Below, one piece after another: positions 58,501-64,000 of a stretch of DNA of 64,000 nucleotides (its first letter is position 1; the number at the start of each line of letters is the position of its first letter). The position numbers and the translations under genes are program-made. Under the pieces are notes generated by a model, which saw nothing but the letters and a program-made list of their open reading frames with translations, did no database searches and was not told the DNA's origin. The DNA is from Sipunculus nudus (Eukaryota; Annelida; Sipuncula; Golfingiida; Sipunculidae): the NCBI GenBank assembly GCA_026874595.1, contig CM049306.1, forward strand, positions 93,983,642 to 94,047,641. The letters are read 5' to 3'.

Positions 58501-59242
58501 AACCATCTGCGCCTGCTGTTGGGGCCATTTACAAAGAGTGCTTTAATTGTTTTCTCTTTGTCAAACAGCTTTTTTTCTGTCAAATCTTTAAACCGTGTTG
58601 ATTATATAAACACTGTAATTAATCATTTGTCAATTACACAATGTGCATACCCACATTAACCATGTGGCGTATGGAACAGGGATTCTTGCCTGCGACGATA
58701 ACAACAGAGTAAAATCGACATTTAAACATTTGCTTTGATGAGATATGGTTAATTTAACACTGGAAATTTTATAGAAATCCATTAATCCATTACATATTAA
58801 ATGAGAAGCTAAACGATCCTGGTGATTCCCAAACGAGATTTATTTTGCAACGGGTTTTGTAAAACTAAGAAAAAAACTTTGTTCCAGGGACCCCTTCAAA
58901 AGGAGGTTTCCATTTTGATGCATTGAAAATGAATTCTGCATTATCTTATTAATTATTTAAATAAACAACTCGTTGAGTTGTGTAGGGAGAGCCAGACCAG
59001 AACGCTTTATCATTAATATAATTGACATTAATTACGTGTAGACAAACCCCTGACCATTTAAAATTTAAACACATTCGTGCCTGGCATTACTGAAACTCCA
59101 CGTTAATCAACTCCAGATTACCACTTAAGCTAATACCTTTAGGGCCAAGGGGTGGTACCGTGAACTAAAGACTTCATATACTGTTTATATATTTGCTCTA
59201 TGTCAACATTTACACCCTTCCTACCTGCTCGTGACAAGTTAA
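58501..59242. other. AT-rich stretch, no gene recognised
   Basis: No gene or repeat recognised. Confidence 0.45.
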
Positions 59243-59991
59243 CAGTTATGGGGTGATTACTTTATATATGTAATCAATTACGATTACAATAACCTTAAAA
59301 TATTTGATTACAATTACTATTACGATTACCAAATAAGTGAATGTAATCGATTATTATTACATTATGATTACTTTAAAAAGTAATCATGATTACATGCACG
59401 GTAACAAACACAAATTTGGTCAAAAGGCAACACAAGACCTGCATATTCTAAGTTTAATTCAAATGCAAAGAAAAAAAAACCTTGTACAAAGCACTGAAAG
59501 AGTAGTTAGTTTCATCAGGATATGAAATACATGTAGTCCAGAGATTGAAGGAAAACTTGAAATGATTAACATCACTTCAAATGCGTGTTGCACCTCGTAA
59601 ACACAAGTCTCTCAAATTATGAATCTGTGAGGCAAAGGCGCTCAGGGCGGAAACTCTTGCTGGCTCCACGGGACAATCTTTCAACCGGAGCTGTTTTAGC
59701 TGGAATAAGGAGAAACTTTGACAGTAGTGGGATTGTGTTTTATCTGGATGGGTTAATGGCTTTGTTTTGATCACTGTCCACTGAATGATTCTTTTAATGT
59801 TTTACATCAGAGGTAGAAAAGGAAAGTTAAGTTTTTAAGGTAACATTAACTCTAGCTTTTTAAAATTTTAAAATACAAAAATTAAAGTGTAATCATATCA
59901 CTATAACGGTTAGAATGGAATTGTGATCGATTACGATAACAATACTTTGCTTTGAATATAAATGTAATCGATTACGATTACCCTATGTCTG
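59243..59991 (-). mobile_element. hAT transposon remnant with GTAATCGATTAC subterminal repeats
   Basis: The ends are CAG.TATGGGGTGATTAC at 59243 and, inverted, CAG.CATAGGGTAATCG at 59991. Many GTAATC(A/G)ATTAC and CGATTACGATTAC words crowd the first 160 bp and the last 60 bp, typical of subterminal transposase-binding repeats. Flanking octamers CAAGTTAA and CAAACGAA agree at five of eight positions, compatible with a decayed 8-bp duplication. Inside, on the minus strand, is the transposase C-terminus described separately. At about 750 bp, it is an internally deleted, non-autonomous copy. Confidence 0.78.
59574..59737 (-). pseudogene. hAT transposase C-terminal dimerisation domain, degenerate
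   Basis: The minus strand reads PLLSKFLLIPAKTAPVERL, then a SRGASKSFRPERLCLTD segment, a stop codon, and FERLVFTRCNTHLK. This matches the hAT C-terminal dimerisation (Dimer_Tnp_hAT) pattern: a P.LS...L.IPA..APVER motif, then FRPER.RLTD, then FE.L.F.RCN. One in-frame TAA replaces a residue between LTD and FERL. The rest of the transposase (BED finger, catalytic core) is absent. The open frame on the same strand in another phase is a shadow. Confidence 0.85.
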
Positions 59992-60885
59992 CAAACGAAT
60001 AAAAATAATGCGGTTTTTTTTTACTTTTGTAAATATAAAGGATAATTACAGTAAAACTGTTTTCTTCGATATATCATATACATTTAGGTGTTTTATTTAA
60101 AGTAACATTGCCATTTCTCATGCTGTAGACGTCAATGGTTATTACAATCAGGTTTCGGTGTCATAAGAATTGGCGTGAAGGATTCCTTTATGAATGATGT
60201 GTAAGGATTTATAAACGACTTAATAACTTGTACACAATACATAATATGTATATGAACGTATAAATATGTTTCATTGATGTTGTCCATTTTCAAGGAGTAA
60301 GTCGTTCGACACAGAATGAATAAAGGTCCAATCGCGGCTATTCTGGCTACAGCTAAAAAAATCTAAAACATCTAGAAATATGCATAACTGGCTTATCATG
60401 CAACTATTATTAATTATTTGGTATATAGAACACGGTTTCAAATTTTTCATGCGGTGGCCAGCTAGGCAGAAAACTAGAATGTTATTGCCATGTAAAAAAC
60501 AATAATGCTTCCATTTCATACCAGCAGTTATTGAAAGAATGGTCATTCAAAATTACCAATTGGAGATAAAAAAAAAATGATATATGACTTTGTTGATATA
60601 TCGCTTTTATTCATATTACTAGAATTTCTAACGAATATTGTCGCTGTTTATGTTCCTCATTTATCGTCAGTTCGTCATTCTTAGTTCACATAAACATGAC
60701 CGGATTTATTTAATAATTTTAGGAAACCCTCATCTTGAAAATGTAGGCAAAATGTCTGAGACTGTCTATGAGAACTATAATATTAAAAACATAGAATTTA
60801 AATTTAAAAATACTGTGACTCTAATCTAGGTGCATTATACATGATTAACCCTGGGCAAAATACAATGGATCCTTTAGTACGCCTT
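59992..60885. other. AT-rich stretch, no gene recognised
   Basis: No convincing frame. A 91-codon minus frame (60271-60546) is AT-driven. Confidence 0.4.
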
Positions 60886-60889
60886 AACT

Positions 60890-61130
60890 GTCAGACCGGA
60901 AGAGCGATTTTGTGATCATTACGGTACCACAGCTGTGTGCCTGGCCGGCAGTTGTTTGAGTGGTTGGAGCTGTCCGACCACGAGAAAGGACTGTGTCGGG
61001 GGACACCGCCTCGCAGTACGTAGATGAGTCGTTAAGAGCGTCTGTTAGGACCATAAAAGGCAACAGAGTTAATTAAGTGCTTTGTCGTGGTTTCCAGGGC
61101 CATGAGATGTAAACCTGATGAAAAAAGGTT
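60890..61130. other. Complex island
   Basis: Non-repetitive, higher-GC block with no open frame of note (GTGTCGGGGGACACCGCCTC near 60992). Possible conserved non-coding DNA. Confidence 0.22.
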
Positions 61131-61319
61131 TTTGGAGGTAGAAACTGATCTTTGTTCACGAATTCTGTGAACATACTTCGATAGCTCGGACGTTTTTACA
61201 TACGCTGGCGTTTTATTAACCCTAGCTCCGGTGCCCTTTCCAAAGCTATTGTCTTGGATCGCTACGCAGTATTTGTAGTTAGTATTTTAACTGAAAGAAA
61301 ATTATAAACACGTGCATGA

Positions 61320-61378
61320 TAGAGAGACATAGAGAGACGATGAGAGAAAGAGAGAGAGAGATAGAGACAGAGAAAGAG
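61320..61378. repeat. Imperfect (GA)n tract
   Basis: Purine-rich GAGA with T and C interruptions. Confidence 0.85.
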
Positions 61379-63077
61379 GTGCGTATACATTAAACAGTCA
61401 CAACATGATTTCAGATATCATCAAGACAAGTGTATTTGGAACCAGAGACCAACAACTTTATTTGTATCAGTCTTTATTAAGAGTGGATGCTTGTTTGGTG
61501 GGGCCCCGGGGACCGATGAAGGTATTCCGCCGGCCGATTCGGGGACCTCTCAGTATGGGGGAAGGTTAGTACATTCGGCGGAGTCTGTATGATTTAAATT
61601 TAGAGAGACGGCGTTTGAATCTGTTTTGGTTTAGAGCATCCCCGTTGGATGCTGATGTAACTACAGTAACATAAACTTCGTTTGCCCGCAGGGATGCTAA
61701 AGTTTCACTGCTTTTTATCTTATGAACAAATGTCTATTAATACTGGTGACTCTTTGCGGTTTGTCTGAGCATCAACGACAGCTGACACTGGGTTCGTGAT
61801 GGCATTGTCCGCCTAGGTTGCCCCAAAGTGTTTGTTTGCTGACATATTTATTTAACTATAATATATATGCTTCATATAACTGTAAGTTACTTCTTTTTTA
61901 TTTCAGCCTTTAACTTGGTCTGACACAGCGCAAATTGGTGGGTATATGGTTTCATAGTAAAGGTCCATATCTTTCTAAAGAAATCTCCTGATGTGCAGAA
62001 TTAAGTTTGGTTAGAGAAATAATTTATATGGACACTGGACGTCTGATCTCAGGCTCCACATAGCACACTGTCGCTAACTTAAAAAAAGCAAAAACTGAAA
62101 GACATTTATACCTTGCTGAGGTAAAAAATCCAAATATTCCAAAAGCAGCCCCCGTCCCCCCCCCCCCCCCCAAAAAAAAAAACTGGACTGTATATCCGTT
62201 TTTTTTTTAAACTATTTTACTTAATATGCAAGCTACACAACTTATATAATATATTCAAGAATTTAACAGCGGTTCTAACTGGTCCCCTTTGAAAGGTATT
62301 TGCTGCCAGTTTATCGTAAAAGCTCCCTTTTCAGGGCATGTTTTTGAAAATTTAAAAAAAATCTACAGTATTTGGTCAATCATTTTCAACAATTATTAAA
62401 AATTTGCATATACCTATAATTTATCATTTCTTTTAGCAAATATTCTTTTGATGATTTGAATGAGTTTAACTTGTTGTTAAGCTGATGCATAATTATACCT
62501 TATAAGGCTCAAAGTGATTACCTTGTCTAGAAAAAAAATATCCAGTGTCTTTTTTATGGGCATCTCCTTGACCAGCAAAAAGTAAAACGCCATCATAGTG
62601 CAATTTTATTTAAAAAAAAAAACCAAATCTCTTAATGTCACAACCTACAACTTATTACATGTTTCCTATATATTTCAGACTTGACCATAATTATTTGATC
62701 TTCATTTTTGTCTTTATTCAACTACGTTTCTAACTGAGAGAGACTACTGGTTAGACAATACTACCTTACTTTAGAGTAGCTAGCGTTATACCAGTAAGTT
62801 CGAAATGCGACTTGTGACTTCCGGGTTTTAGTGTGTACCCAATATGGCATTCTCCAGTTGCGGTTTCCAGAAACTCGGGGAAATAACCTGTAAAGGTGCC
62901 CATTTACCTAACTTTTGAAAAGAATTTTTGTAATATCTTACTTCCTCTGTGTATATATTAATGATCTTAGGGAAAATCTGGTTTTGAAAAGTTCGTATAA
63001 CGCCTACGTGAAGGATGTATGAACTTATGTATCAACAACATGTTTGTAAACACAGCAATGTTGACAAGCGGGAAAAA
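61379..63077. other. No gene recognised; short GC-rich patch and poly-C
   Basis: 61490-61640 is GC-rich (GGGGCCCCGGGGACC near 61500). A poly-C run followed by poly-A lies at about 62155-62180. The remainder is AT-rich with A/T homopolymers. Confidence 0.4.
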
Positions 63078-63333
63078 CAGGTAACCTAAGGTGGAAAGTT
63101 GCGTATATGTGGTGGCAGAATGGTCGCTTGTTACAAAACGCCATTTGCAAAGCTCTGGCTTATCCTGCTTGCCACCATGCAGAAGCCTTTGTTGAATTTG
63201 TTTTGGTTATACTGGAAGGACCCCACATGTAATACACACGTTGATACAAATAAAACAAGCGGCCTGTGTGCAGTGAGATCCACGTTTTCTGACCTATTTT
63301 CATAAAAGTTCCAAGGGATTACCTTTGGTTTAC
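63078..63333 (+). repeat. Interspersed repeat family B, copy 3
   Basis: Matches 6785-7024 directly and 8305-8540 in reverse complement. Best-preserved blocks are CGCCATTTGCAAAGCTCTGG, CTTGCCACC, ACACGTTGATA.AAATAAAAC and AAGGGATTACCTTTGGTT. Frames on both strands here (63099-63305 plus, 63131-63436 minus) are within the repeat. Confidence 0.65.
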
Positions 63334-64000
63334 AAAGGTCCGATAGGTGATTAGGCCATGTAAGGGCGTTTGACTGCAACACGAAAGCACGAAAGGAATG
63401 TATTTGAGTTTGTGTCGATTGGACGTGCAACGACAAAGTTTAGGTATCGGAATAATGGGTGATATGGTTTATAGGCCAGAGTTAGGCGATCAGTATTAAG
63501 GTTACGTATCGAGTCAAATGTTTAGAATTATAATATTTTTGTCAAGACCTTATCTAATAAAGGGTTTATATTTTTGGCCTAAAGGTTACAGCAAAGGAGT
63601 CTGAGATACGTGTCTAAATATCGCGTTTTATTAGCGATTTATCAAGCAATAATAGAAGTAAAATAGAATTTGATAAAGCCAGTAACATGACTAATTGTTT
63701 CAACCACACTTGACATACGTTTTAAAGACCATCAAAATCTCTATCTCCATGTGTTCTTTGCGATCGGCATTAGATATAATCCAATAACTAGCCGGTTTGC
63801 ACTTTACGATAATATTATATGATGGATTAATGCTTGATATCGATCCCTCAAAAAGACATAGATAATCGTATGCTGTTAGAGGCATCGATCGGCTTTCAAT
63901 GGTATGGAATGATATCACAGTGTAAAAAACGACGTATATTTGAAGCATCAGATAAGGTCAAACGTACAATATAAAAACAACTGTTAAAAAATTTAAAAAA
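63334..64000. other. AT-rich stretch, no gene recognised
   Basis: No gene or repeat recognised up to the window end. Confidence 0.4.

Noticed and set aside
63131-63436. 101-codon minus frame
   Set aside because: Lies largely within family B repeat; the frame is not kept in the other two copies.

Overview
The window reads as a piece of an animal (invertebrate metazoan) genome, not a prokaryotic one. It is AT-rich, has almost no long open reading frames, and carries many (AT)n, (GA)n and poly-G/poly-C tracts together with layered remains of eukaryotic transposons: solo LTRs, an L2/CR1-like LINE, hAT elements, foldback MITEs and tRNA-like short elements. The mix recalls molluscs or other lophotrochozoans. 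That placement is an inference from repeat style; no gene here fixes the species. No rRNA gene, canonical tRNA gene, CRISPR array or operon is visible.

Coding content is very low. One stretch has the codon texture of a real exon (24885-25184, unknown function). A weaker candidate encodes a short type II membrane-anchor-like peptide (26183-26428). Other open frames of 60-126 codons fit chance in 64 kb of AT-rich DNA or lie inside repeats. The window looks like intergenic or large-intron DNA.

Mobile DNA, left to right. 0-14 kb holds a dispersed repeat (79-233 and 13188-13375), degenerate tandem arrays (8.7-10.1 kb), a 435-bp foldback element (11874-12308) and a short interspersed family also seen at 63 kb. 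13.8-15.4 kb holds two motif-dense elements (GAGGAC-rich, then CGTACGAC-rich). 21-24 kb holds MITEs with GGCGGATCC ends, one enclosing a tRNA-like SINE. 27 and 37 kb carry a second tRNA-like family inside terminal inverted repeats. At 31-32.7 kb a TIR DNA transposon is split by a solo LTR. At 43 kb there is a LINE C-terminal fragment. Three more copies of the LTR lie at 46.9, 52.2 and 54.1 kb; the last splits a LINE reverse transcriptase (53.4-55.8 kb). At 50.6-51.2 kb a palindrome-array foldback has exact 8-bp target duplications. At 59.2-60.0 kb lies a hAT remnant with a recognisable transposase C-terminus.

Between the repeats are islands of higher GC and complex sequence (7.3-7.9, 10.7-11.1, 27.8-28.1, 28.1-28.5, 29.0-29.8, 35.9-36.3, 48.2-48.5, 51.4-51.8, 56.1-56.9, 58.1-58.5 and 60.9-61.1 kb). 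Their open frames are weak, and in several cases overlap on both strands, which is what conserved non-coding or cis-regulatory DNA would look like. Four perfect TGACGTCA sites fall between 39.7 and 44.5 kb, and a perfect AGGTCAnnnTGACCT palindrome lies at 41.9 kb. Regulatory roles are inference.
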